Position numbers and translations under genes: made by a program
Shown here: in pieces, positions 8,420 to 15,624 of the stretch
Numbering within the stretch: the stretch's first letter is position 1
Layout: each line of letters begins with the position of its first letter
Notes under the pieces: generated by a model
Seen by the model: only the letters and a program-made list of their open reading frames with translations
Databases searched by the model: none
Told to the model about the DNA's origin: nothing
Origin: Caldilineaceae bacterium
GTDB lineage: Bacteria > Chloroflexota > Anaerolineae > Caldilineales > Caldilineaceae
DNA length: 32,231 nucleotides
Assembly (NCBI GenBank): GCA_011523365.1
Contig: WTGY01000063.1
Coordinates: 1 to 32,231, forward strand
Reading direction: 5' to 3'

Positions 8420-9403
8420 TCAGGTGTAGCGGATGCGGGGGTCGATCCAGACGAGGAGGATATCGGCAAGGAAGTTGCCGATGACCAGGAGCCCGGCCAG
8501 AAAGACGAGGAATGTGCCGGCCAGATACATGTCCTGCTGGAGAAGTGCGTTGAAGTAGAGGGGGCCTGTCGTGGGCAGGCTGAGTACCATTGACACGATG
8601 GTTGCGCCAGAGATGATCTGCGGAAGGCTGGTGCCCAGGATCATCACGAGAGGATGAATGGCATTGCGCACTGCATGGACGACTATGACGCGACGCTCGG
8701 GCAGACCCTTGGCGCGAGCAGAGGTGATATAGGCGATTTTGAGCACATCGAGCAGATTGCCGCGCATCATACGGATGAGTCCGGCGGTGCCGGAGGTGCC
8801 GACGACGAGCACGGGGATCCACATGTGTTTCAGGAGGTCCCACAGTTTGGCGACATCCCAGGGGGCGTCCACATACTCGGGCGAGAACAGTCCCCCGACA
8901 GATTGATCAAAGACGATGGCGGCGATCACCATCAAGATGAGGGCGAGAAGAAAATTGGGGATGGAAAGGCCGACCATGCCGATGGTTGTGAAGATGTGAT
9001 CGCTGGCCTGATATTGGTGTGTGGCCGAATAGACTCCAATTGGGATGGCAATCAACCAGGTGACGAGCAGGGTTGTGATTGAGATGACCATTGTAAGCGT
9101 CAGCCGTTCCCAGATGAGCTCGTTGACATCCTTGTTGTAAGCAAAGGAACGGCCGAAGTCGCCTCGTACGAAACCGGACACCCACTTCCAGTATTGCACA
9201 TGGACCGGCTGATCGAGGCCGTACTGGCGCACGATCGCTTCGAGCTGGCGCTCGGTGGTCCTGGTCCCTTGCGCTTCCAACTGGGCACGATAGACATCCA
9301 TGTATGTGCCGGGCGGCAGATTGATAATCACAAAGCCCACAATCGACACGAAGAACATCGTGACCAGCATATAGAGGAAACGCGAGAGGATGAACTTCTG
9401 CAA
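8420..9403 (-). CDS. DppB/OppB-type ABC transporter permease, TTG start
   Basis: The 327-residue partner permease begins with the family-typical MQKFILSRFLYMLVTMFFVS helix. An extracytoplasmic region follows, with PPGTYMDVYRAQLEA and YGLDQPVHVQYWKW, and then the remaining helices. The EAA loop ITSARAKGLPERR is present and the chain ends DILLVWIDPRIRYT. The start codon is TTG: a GGAG ribosome site seven bases upstream and the family's usual N-terminus both fix it there. Together with the adjacent DppC-like protein it should form the membrane channel of a family 5 importer fed by the binding protein encoded upstream at 9684-11780. A 280-base gap with a stem-loop separates it from that gene. Confidence 0.9.
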   Translation of the reverse strand: MQKFILSRFLYMLVTMFFVSIVGFVIINLPPGTYMDVYRAQLEAQGTRTTERQLEAIVRQYGLDQPVHVQYWKWVSGFVRGDFGRSFAYNKDVNELIWERLTLTMVISITTLLVTWLIAIPIGVYSATHQYQASDHIFTTIGMVGLSIPNFLLALILMVIAAIVFDQSVGGLFSPEYVDAPWDVAKLWDLLKHMWIPVLVVGTSGTAGLIRMMRGNLLDVLKIAYITSARAKGLPERRVIVVHAVRNAIHPLVMILGTSLPQIISGATIVSMVLSLPTTGPLYFNALLQQDMYLAGTFLVFLAGLLVIGNFLADILLVWIDPRIRYT

Positions 9404-9647
9404 GGGCGGGCTCCGTCCGGCTACCAGGTTCGGGATTCAGACTGCCACATTATGCCAGAAAGCGGACGAAACGCCCGCCTTCCCGTTCTATATGAGTTGC
9501 TCTGTCGGGTAGCCAGATCGAAGAGAGGAGCATTGTAGCCACTCCCCTCTCCGAATTGAGCCATACTTTCGTTTCGCTGTTCACCTAACATACCCGGCCA
9601 AGGGTTTGTCGGAGCCGAGGTCCAGTAAGGTCATTGGATAGTCAGTC

Positions 9648-9680
9648 AAGCAGTCGCAGAATCGAGATTTCGCACTGCTT
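9648..9680 (-). promoter_or_regulatory. Stem-loop directly after the binding-protein gene
   Basis: Seven-base arms AAGCAGT/ACTGCTT pair perfectly, with an inner AATC/GATT helix, starting three bases after the stop codon of the binding-protein gene. No U-run follows on the minus strand. In ABC operons such hairpins often protect the mRNA of the binding protein and lower expression of the permeases; that role here is inferred. Confidence 0.45.
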
Positions 9681-9683
9681 CGC

Positions 9684-11780
9684 TTATTCGGCGATGAAAT
9701 AGACTTCGGGATAGGTCATTGCGCCTGGCATACCCAGCACCCACGGGCCCAACCAGCCGCCGAGCGGGATATCTTCGCTGGTGGGAACGTTGTGGAACTG
9801 GTTGCTGGCGATCACGATATTGGGTGGATCGGCGATGCCGCCCAACAGGAAGGGGCCTTCGTCGATGTGGATCTGAATGATCTCGAAAGTGAGTTCATCG
9901 CGTTTAGCGAGATCCGGTTCGGCGATGGCCTGCTTGTAGAGTTCCCACATGCGGAACATCGGGTCATCCACGGGAATCTCTTCGCGCGGGGGCGTGCGAT
10001 CGCGCGGATCCAAGTCCAGCTCGGTACCTTCCTTGGGCGTTCCCTCTGCTGCCATCCAGGCGCCATACAGGGGAGCCCAGCGCCCGCCGCTTCCGTAAGA
10101 GATCAGCCAGGCAGGATAGGTGAGCAGATCGGGACCGTCAGGGGCGCCGCCGCCGTACAGTCGAATGTCGTAGGTGGCGTTTGTGGTCATCACGCCGACC
10201 TGGGAGCCGGGAATGGAATTGACATAGGCGTTGAGGCCGATTGCCTTCCAGTCTTCGGTCATGAGCTCGGCGGTCTCGATAAAGGCGGTGTTTCCTGCCG
10301 GGAAGTCGATACGCACTTCCAGGGGTGAGCCGTCGGGGAGATCGCGGAAGCCGTCGCCATCCTGGTCGGTGACATCGATTTCGTCGAGCAGGCTTGCGGC
10401 CAGCTCAGGGTCGTAGGTAACGGCTGACTCTCGCCATGCGACCAGCATTTCCTGGCCCTTTTGCGAGCGGTTGAACTGGGCGGAGTTGGGGGACATTGTA
10501 CCGGTGCTGGCCTCGCCACCCAGACCGAGGAAGGTTATCTTGCGGATGCGCTCGCGATCCATGGCGTGGGAGAGGGCGCGGCGGTACTGTGTTGTGCGCA
10601 CGACGGCGCGTTTGGCGTCGTCGGGGTTATTCCAGTTGACGCCCCAAGCGGGGGCACCACCTGCGCCGTTGTCCCACAGGAGGACGCGATAGTCGCCGTT
10701 GGCCTCGTTTTCCTTCAGGACTGCAAGATCGCGCAGCGAGAGGTGGGGGTGGGCGTGGAAGTTGACGTCGCCGCTGAAGATGCGCAGCTTCAGGACTTCG
10801 GCGTTTTCGGCGAAGGAGACTTCCATTCTGTCGATATAGGGCAGCTGATTGCCGGCGGTGTCGACGGCGTAGTAGTAGGGATTGCGCTCGAGGATCATGC
10901 GGTTGCCTGGTTCAAGCGAGACCAGCATCCAGGCGTTCAGTACCGGTCGATCCGGGTTGTTCCACCAGTCCTGCTTTTCGGTGAATTCTTCGTAGTCGGC
11001 GGCATCGGAGTAGTTGGGATGGAACTGCTCCAGATAGTGACGCGGATACGGCCCAAAGTTATAGGAGATACCGCCGTTGACGAATGCAGCCAGCTCTATT
11101 TCGATCAGGGGAGAGGAGGCTGCAAACGAAAACCGGATGGTGTAGTCGTCGATTTTTTCGGCGGTCATGGGCTGGCCGCCTACGAGCGTCCAGGCGGGCA
11201 TTGCCATGGGATGGTCGGGGTTGGCAGCCATGTCCTGCCACCAGAAGAGGACATCATCGACGGTAAATGGGTGTCCGTCCGACCACTTGGTGCCTTCACG
11301 GAAGTAGAAGGTCCATTGGGAGGCATCTTCGTTGCTCTCCCAAGCTCTGGCCAGGCCGGGGCCGACAGCGGCGCCGCCATCTTGCCAGTGCAAGGGGGAA
11401 TGGCCGTACATATACTGTGAGGTGTCGCGAAAGTCAGTGCTGGTGGTAGTACGTTTGAGCGTGCCGCCATACTGGCCGATTTCGATCCAGGGCAGGTCGA
11501 TCACGAGTGGATCGATGGGAATGCGTTCCTCAAGGGGAGGCAGATCGCCGGCTGCGACCATTTCGGCAAGCATCGGCGCCTCTTTTGCGGACGTCATCGC
11601 ATCGTCGGCGGCCTCCTGGGTGTCCTCGGAGGAGGCGGCTTCTTCTGCGGGCGCGGGCTCCTCTTCGGCGGCAGGTTGCTGGCCGCCGCCGCAGGCCGAG
11701 AGGACCAGTGCAAACACCAGCAGCAAGACCCACAGGGCCCTTGCGGTAGGGGTCACCTGGCTCGTACGCAATCTGAACAT
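9684..11780 (-). CDS. Family 5 ABC solute-binding lipoprotein (Sec type)
   Basis: The 698-residue product has a Sec lipoprotein signal, LVLSACGGG with Cys30, and a Glu/Ala-rich linker, followed by an SBP_bac_5 (DppA/OppA-like) fold. Visible landmarks are YGGTLKR near the mature N-terminus, GLARAWE, WTFYFREGTKWSDGHPFTVD (the family signature region), RNPYYY and the C-terminal PLGGWLGPWVLG. The start at 11780 is chosen over an ATG 33 bases upstream because AGGAG lies at the right distance and the signal begins there. It captures a solute outside the cell for the permeases encoded next. Peptides, oligosaccharides and other compounds are all possible for this family. It is a clear paralogue of the protein at 17091-19163 and lies 73 bases behind a sulfatase gene. 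Confidence 0.92.
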   Translation of the reverse strand: MFRLRTSQVTPTARALWVLLLVFALVLSACGGGQQPAAEEEPAPAEEAASSEDTQEAADDAMTSAKEAPMLAEMVAAGDLPPLEERIPIDPLVIDLPWIEIGQYGGTLKRTTTSTDFRDTSQYMYGHSPLHWQDGGAAVGPGLARAWESNEDASQWTFYFREGTKWSDGHPFTVDDVLFWWQDMAANPDHPMAMPAWTLVGGQPMTAEKIDDYTIRFSFAASSPLIEIELAAFVNGGISYNFGPYPRHYLEQFHPNYSDAADYEEFTEKQDWWNNPDRPVLNAWMLVSLEPGNRMILERNPYYYAVDTAGNQLPYIDRMEVSFAENAEVLKLRIFSGDVNFHAHPHLSLRDLAVLKENEANGDYRVLLWDNGAGGAPAWGVNWNNPDDAKRAVVRTTQYRRALSHAMDRERIRKITFLGLGGEASTGTMSPNSAQFNRSQKGQEMLVAWRESAVTYDPELAASLLDEIDVTDQDGDGFRDLPDGSPLEVRIDFPAGNTAFIETAELMTEDWKAIGLNAYVNSIPGSQVGVMTTNATYDIRLYGGGAPDGPDLLTYPAWLISYGSGGRWAPLYGAWMAAEGTPKEGTELDLDPRDRTPPREEIPVDDPMFRMWELYKQAIAEPDLAKRDELTFEIIQIHIDEGPFLLGGIADPPNIVIASNQFHNVPTSEDIPLGGWLGPWVLGMPGAMTYPEVYFIAE

Positions 11781-11853
11781 GGGAATCTCCTTTAGGTTAT
11801 GGAAGTCGCTCATGCCGAGACGAAGGTTCGAGTCTCAGCCGGGCAAGTAGCGG

Positions 11854-13308
11854 TCAATGGCGTACGTCGATGTGGTAGAACTCAGTATGGTAGCCGGGCC
11901 AGCTGGTGTTGCGGCGGTCTGCTTCAGTTTCAGGCGGCACGGGCTGGGTGACCCAGTTGCCGCCTTCGACCGCTGCGGATCCCCTGGCCTGGTGACGGTC
12001 GATGAGTTCGGAACGGAGTCTTTCGAGATGCGGTGAGGCTCCGGCGGCGCCGGCGAGGCTGCGGAGCTCCTGCGGATCTGTTTCGAGATCGAAGAGTTGC
12101 TCGCTGCCGCCGACCGGGAACCAGATGTATTTCCAGCGGCCGTCGGTGATGGCGTAGTTGCCGGGCCTGTCCTGACTGCCGAGGGCAGATTCCAAGTAGG
12201 GTCGCGGTTCTATCTCTCCCCGGGCAAGGGCAACGAGATCGAGACCGTCGACGTCGTCCGGGGGTGTGCCGCCTGCGGCTGCGACGGCAGTGGGCAGAAT
12301 GTCGGCGAGGGTGACGAGAGAAGGGTTGCGCGTACCGTGTTGGCGGTTGTCCCAGCCCTGCGGCATACGCAGTGCGAAGGGGACGTGGGCTGAGGCTTCG
12401 TGGAAGAAGCCCTTGGCGCCGGCGTGGTGATCGCCGAGGTATTCGCCGTGATCCGAGGTGTAGATGATGAGGGTATCGTCGAAGATGTCCATGTCCTGCA
12501 GGGCGGCGAAGATGCGGCCCATGTTGTAGTCGATCTGGGTGATGACGCCGTAGTAGGCGGCGCGCGCCTCGCGGATTATCTCTGGGGGGACGAGGTCGAA
12601 TGACTGTTTTTCGCGCATGAGGCGAAATGCGTAGGGAACGTCTTCCCCTTCACTCCAGTCGCCGAAGACGGGCGCGGGTATGTCACAGTTTCGGTACATG
12701 GAGTAGTAGGGCTCCGGGGGATCGATTGGGGGATGCGGCTTGGAGAAGGAGCACCAGAGGAAGAAAGGCAGGGTGGGGTCGCGGCGTTCGCGGATGTATT
12801 CGACGCACTGTTCGGCGGTCCAGGATGTTAGCGTCAGGGCTTCGGGGACGGTTGCCATGCCGGGGTAGAGCTCGTTTTGGCCGAGGCCGTGGTGCATGGG
12901 CTGGACATCGTAGCCGCGACGGGCCATGTGGCGGTAGTAGTCCTCGGGCAGGATCATTTCCTGGAAGCCGTGGCGGGCGCGCTGGGGCGTGAAGTGCATT
13001 TTGCCGATAGCGGCGGTCTGGTAGCCCAGTTTATTCATGCAGGTGGGCAGCGTATCGCTGGCGTCGGGGATGGCGCGGGAGGATGGCCCGTTGCCGGTCA
13101 TTCCGTGGGTAGTGACGTATTTTCCGGTCATGATGGACATGCGCGAGGGGACGCAGACGGGACAGTCGCCGTAGGCAGAGGTGAAGTCGATCCCTTCACG
13201 GGTCAGGTGATCGAAGTGTGGCGTGCGCATGAAGGAGGGTGCGGCGGCGCCGGCGGCGTCGAAGCGCTGCTGGTCGGTCGTTATGAGCAGGATATGGGGT
13301 CTTTCCAT
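11854..13308 (-). CDS. Sulfatase, choline-sulfatase/arylsulfatase-like (formylglycine type)
   Basis: The 484-residue product has the type I sulfatase motif CVPSR, in which Cys52 would be converted to formylglycine. Metal-site residues appear in TTDQQR (Asp12) and YTSDHG (Asp286, His287), and IGKMHF holds the conserved Lys103 and His105. Length and motif order fit the alkaline-phosphatase-superfamily sulfatases, with a C-terminal QLFDLETDPQE segment typical of the family. The protein starts directly at the catalytic domain (MERPHILLITTD) with no signal peptide, so it should act in the cytoplasm. The substrate is not readable. It is the first gene after a plausible promoter and precedes a binding-protein and permease set, which suggests that it desulfates the imported compound. 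Confidence 0.9.
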   Translation of the reverse strand: MERPHILLITTDQQRFDAAGAAAPSFMRTPHFDHLTREGIDFTSAYGDCPVCVPSRMSIMTGKYVTTHGMTGNGPSSRAIPDASDTLPTCMNKLGYQTAAIGKMHFTPQRARHGFQEMILPEDYYRHMARRGYDVQPMHHGLGQNELYPGMATVPEALTLTSWTAEQCVEYIRERRDPTLPFFLWCSFSKPHPPIDPPEPYYSMYRNCDIPAPVFGDWSEGEDVPYAFRLMREKQSFDLVPPEIIREARAAYYGVITQIDYNMGRIFAALQDMDIFDDTLIIYTSDHGEYLGDHHAGAKGFFHEASAHVPFALRMPQGWDNRQHGTRNPSLVTLADILPTAVAAAGGTPPDDVDGLDLVALARGEIEPRPYLESALGSQDRPGNYAITDGRWKYIWFPVGGSEQLFDLETDPQELRSLAGAAGASPHLERLRSELIDRHQARGSAAVEGGNWVTQPVPPETEADRRNTSWPGYHTEFYHIDVRH

Positions 13309-13372
13309 GTGCTACACGTCCAAATGTGAGGTGGGCCGTTGTGTGCGGTTGTAGCCAGGGAAGTCGGGCGGC

Positions 13373-13401
13373 ATTGTAACATAGGCGGTAGGGCGAGCCA
13401 A
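13373..13401 (-). promoter_or_regulatory. Candidate sigma70-type promoter for the sulfatase/transporter operon
   Basis: On the minus strand a TTGGCT box (13396-13401), a 17-base spacer and a TACAAT box (13373-13378) occur about 65 bases before the sulfatase ATG at 13308. The -10 matches the consensus at five of six positions and the -35 at four of six, and the spacing is ideal. It could drive the sulfatase, binding protein, permeases and perhaps the quinoprotein genes as one unit. Found by eye only. Confidence 0.42.
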
Positions 13402-13548
13402 GTCAGAGGGACATCGGGGGTGCACACCAGTTTTGGGGTGGGAACAGTCTGGCGGCGAATCAGAGCCGGCGGTGGATGAAAATGTTTAGCGTATTTTGGC
13501 GAGACGCACGGTGGGTGCCTAGCCGTGGGTGGAGTTCGTCAGTTGGGC

Positions 13549-13770
13549 GTGCGAGGGCAGGCACAAGGCCGGCACCTGCGGGGATCTGATGGGATTGGGG
13601 GGACGTGGTCTGGCTAAGCACCTTCGATTGGGCACTTGTTACCAATGTCGACACCCGGTCGACGAGGCATGTTGTAGGAGAGGGGGCGTTGCGGGGGCGG
13701 AGCCCCCGCACAAGGGAGGGCCGAATAGGCCCGACCGCCCAAACTGCAGTGGTCAGTGTCATGGCCGGAC
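13549..13770 (+). repeat. Dispersed repeat, copy 1 (CAAG hairpin plus double hairpin)
   Basis: The copy starts with GGGCAGGCACAAGGCC, whose GGC/GCC arms enclose an ACAAG loop. About 110 bases shared with copy 2 follow. It ends with two hairpins, GCGGGGGC/GCCCCCGC (13691-13709, loop GGA) and GGGCC/GGCCC (13718-13732, loop GAATA), and then ACTGCAGTGGTCAG. The same order recurs at 19573-19799, and the 3' part recurs at 24289-24400. All three copies point the same way. It is not an insertion sequence with a transposase; a REP- or MITE-like element is more likely. Confidence 0.85.
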
Positions 13771-14111
13771 TCCCTGTCAAGGAAGGTCAAACGTCCGTTA
13801 TCCGGGGCGATCGAGTATGCGCCGACGGCTGTGGCAGGAGCAACTCGGAACTCCTTTGGTTGCTTGATGGGATATAGAAGCCTCTGGCGAAGATCAAGGG
13901 CCGGATTGTATGGGTTGGGCCTAGATTGGGTCAGGCTGCCCTGCTCAAGTGATCTCAAGGGGGCACCTGGCCCGAAGACCTTGCTGCCTACCCTTTTCCC
14001 GCAAGAATTTTTCCCGCATCGAAAAGAACCGGTTAGACGAGGTCCAATAGGAGCTATCCATTGCCTTGACGGGCCGACCCTATTGCGGCGTCAGCGCGGG
14101 CACAGGATGCA

Positions 14112-15041
14112 TCAGTCATAAGTGATTCCGACACGGTCACAGATGTCTTTGATGTATTGCAAGGCGGCGATGTTCTCGCGGTCAAAGTCCTCGGTTGCCA
14201 CGCATTCCCGAGGGACGTCGGATACAGATCTGGCCACACCGGGCACATCTTCCAGTTCAATTGAGACGACCCCGTTGAAACCGACATCTTTGAGGGCTAT
14301 CATTACGGCTTCCCAGTCGATTTTTCCTTTGCCCGGCCGCCAGTGAACATTGGTCGTGCCGTCATTGTCGGAAAAGTGGCAGTGGAAGATTCTGTCAGCG
14401 AGTTGATAGATGACGACATGCGGGATCTCGCCAACGGGAAAGAGATGGCTTGGATCGAGATTCATCCCCAACGAATCCGACCCGACATGTTCGATCAGAC
14501 GCAGCATTGAGGCTGCGTTGGCCATGTACCGGTATGGATGCGGCTCAAGTGCGTACTTTAATCCGGCGTCTTCACACAGACTGCAGCACCGGCGCATGGT
14601 GTCGACATAGTCCCGCCAGTTCTGCTGCCAATCGAGACCGGAGGGGATATCCACCTGGAATTTCTGCATATGCGGCAGGTCAGTTATCCGCGGGAATTGA
14701 ATGTCAAACGGATGGACCGATACGCTGTTGACGATTTCGGTTCCAAGTTCGACACCAACTTCGACTACCTTCTTGAAGTGCTCAACCGACCGATCTCTGT
14801 CTCGCTGATCCGGACTGGCCATTCCTGGCGGGGTTGAAACGAACTGGGATAGCAGGAGGCCTTCGCTGTCTATGATGTTCCTGAGGTCTCTAATAGTCTG
14901 CGGTGTGTAGTATTCATCGAGAACCTCGCGCTGCCACGCAATCAACTCGACAGCGCTAAACCCTAACCGGGCGATTCTGGAGATAGATTTGTCATAGGGG
15001 GTGGTCCACTTGAACGGCCACACTGAAGCACCGAACTTCAT
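14112..15041 (-). CDS. Sugar phosphate isomerase/epimerase-like TIM-barrel protein
   Basis: The 309-residue cytoplasmic product belongs to the xylose isomerase-like TIM-barrel (AP_endonuc_2) superfamily. The expected metal ligands are visible in order: Glu166 in ALEPHPYR, Asp196 and His199 in NLDPSHLF, His222 in FHCHFSDND, and Glu262 in SIELEDVPG. The WRPGKGKIDW segment is typical of members that isomerise or epimerise sugars and inositols. The ATG follows a GAGGG-like ribosome site. It lies between two sulfatase genes on the same strand, which fits a catabolic step on a sugar released after desulfation. The substrate and exact reaction cannot be assigned; relatives include IolE-, IolI- and hydroxypyruvate isomerase-like enzymes. 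Confidence 0.85.
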   Translation of the reverse strand: MKFGASVWPFKWTTPYDKSISRIARLGFSAVELIAWQREVLDEYYTPQTIRDLRNIIDSEGLLLSQFVSTPPGMASPDQRDRDRSVEHFKKVVEVGVELGTEIVNSVSVHPFDIQFPRITDLPHMQKFQVDIPSGLDWQQNWRDYVDTMRRCCSLCEDAGLKYALEPHPYRYMANAASMLRLIEHVGSDSLGMNLDPSHLFPVGEIPHVVIYQLADRIFHCHFSDNDGTTNVHWRPGKGKIDWEAVMIALKDVGFNGVVSIELEDVPGVARSVSDVPRECVATEDFDRENIAALQYIKDICDRVGITYD

Positions 15042-15240
15042 TGTTTGCCCTCGCTTTCAAGAGGCGTCTGTGGATGTCCAGATGTAGAAGGGGGAAGAAA
15101 GCCATCCCAAGAACGCCGCACACTGCCTGTTCTCATCTCCTGCCCCGGCAAGGACTTGAGGACAGGGCTAGAAAGGCGTGGTGCGGCAGCCATCGTGGAC
15201 GACTGGAGGAAAGGTGGTTGAACGGGAATGTGCCGACAAC

Positions 15241-15274
15241 GGGTGACCGCCACGCAGCAACGTGACGGTCACCC
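15241..15274 (-). terminator. Strong hairpin after a decayed gene
   Basis: Fourteen-base arms (GGGTGACCG plus CACG, with one C-A mismatch) pair around a six-base loop CAGCAA. The hairpin starts 17 bases beyond the stop codon of the remnant at 15292-15495, the usual place for a transcription terminator on the minus strand. The downstream tail is only mildly T-rich (GTTGT). Confidence 0.6.
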
Positions 15275-15291
15275 GACCTAATGCCTGGCTA

Positions 15292-15495
15292 TCAACTCGC
15301 CAAGATCGCATTCACTTTCTGGCAGAACTCAGCCACCGATTCGCTAACGGTCTGCGCGCCATCGTAGACGCGTTCCAGCATTTCCAGGTTCTCTTTGGCG
15401 AGTTCTACGATGGGCAGGACGATAGCCGGGACCCGAATGCAAAGCCCCACAGGTTCTGATAGAAAACCGGGCTCCGCTTGCGGACTCGCAACACA
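15292..15495 (-). pseudogene. C-terminal remnant, possibly of an ABC solute-binding protein
   Basis: A minus-strand frame of 67 codons opens after a stop at 15496-15498 and ends at the TGA at 15292. It has no plausible start, but its second half reads like a real protein end: LPIVELAKENLEMLERVYDG, then QTVSESVAEFCQKVNAILAS. The amphipathic helix ending in KVNAIL resembles the C-terminus of family 1 sugar-binding proteins. The terminator-like hairpin just beyond supports an earlier functional gene. The family assignment is tentative and no other part of the gene was recognised. Confidence 0.35.
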
Positions 15496-15624
15496 TCACA
15501 CCTCCATTCTGCTAGGAGGAAACTCCATGTGAGCAGCAGCGTTTATCTGTGTTCTCGCGATAGAGGCAGGCGCTGGTTCGCGTCAGACGAGAGATTCACG
15601 AGTACTTTTTTTGCCACTGTCGCG

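Larger units (their letters stand above)
13309..14111. other. 803-base gap without a gene
   Basis: This gap lies between the start of the minus-strand sulfatase gene and the end of the TIM-barrel gene. It holds the candidate promoter at 13373-13401, a GGGGGTGCA-type repeat element near 13415-13442, and a repeat copy at 13549-13770. The rest (13771-14111) shows no convincing coding signal, only short frames that change register, and a weak CAATAGG/CCTATTG pairing near 14041-14092. Confidence 0.6.
15042..15624. other. 583-base gap with a gene remnant and terminator
   Basis: This gap lies between the TIM-barrel gene start and the end of the iduronate-sulfatase-like gene. It contains the hairpin at 15241-15274 and the remnant at 15292-15495. 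Positions 15042-15240 and 15499-15624 show no supported gene. The second stretch contains AGGAGG followed seven bases later by ATG TGA on the plus strand, a start-stop pair that is probably chance. Confidence 0.55.

Noticed and set aside
10461..11420. 319-codon plus-strand open frame
   Set aside because: It lies antisense to the Sec-type binding-protein gene, and its composition (Val/Gly/Asp-rich with no domain) is that of a shadow of GC-rich coding DNA.
13460..13780. Minus-strand frames in the repeats sharing a GAGLVPAL-like peptide with frames near 19413 and 23774
   Set aside because: The shared peptide is just the translation of the CAAG-hairpin repeat. These would be false hypothetical proteins.
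15512..15535. AGGAGG followed by ATG TGA, a minimal start-stop frame, and a GGAG-GAAA-CTCC tetraloop
   Set aside because: Interesting in form, but with no downstream plus-strand gene it has no obvious function.
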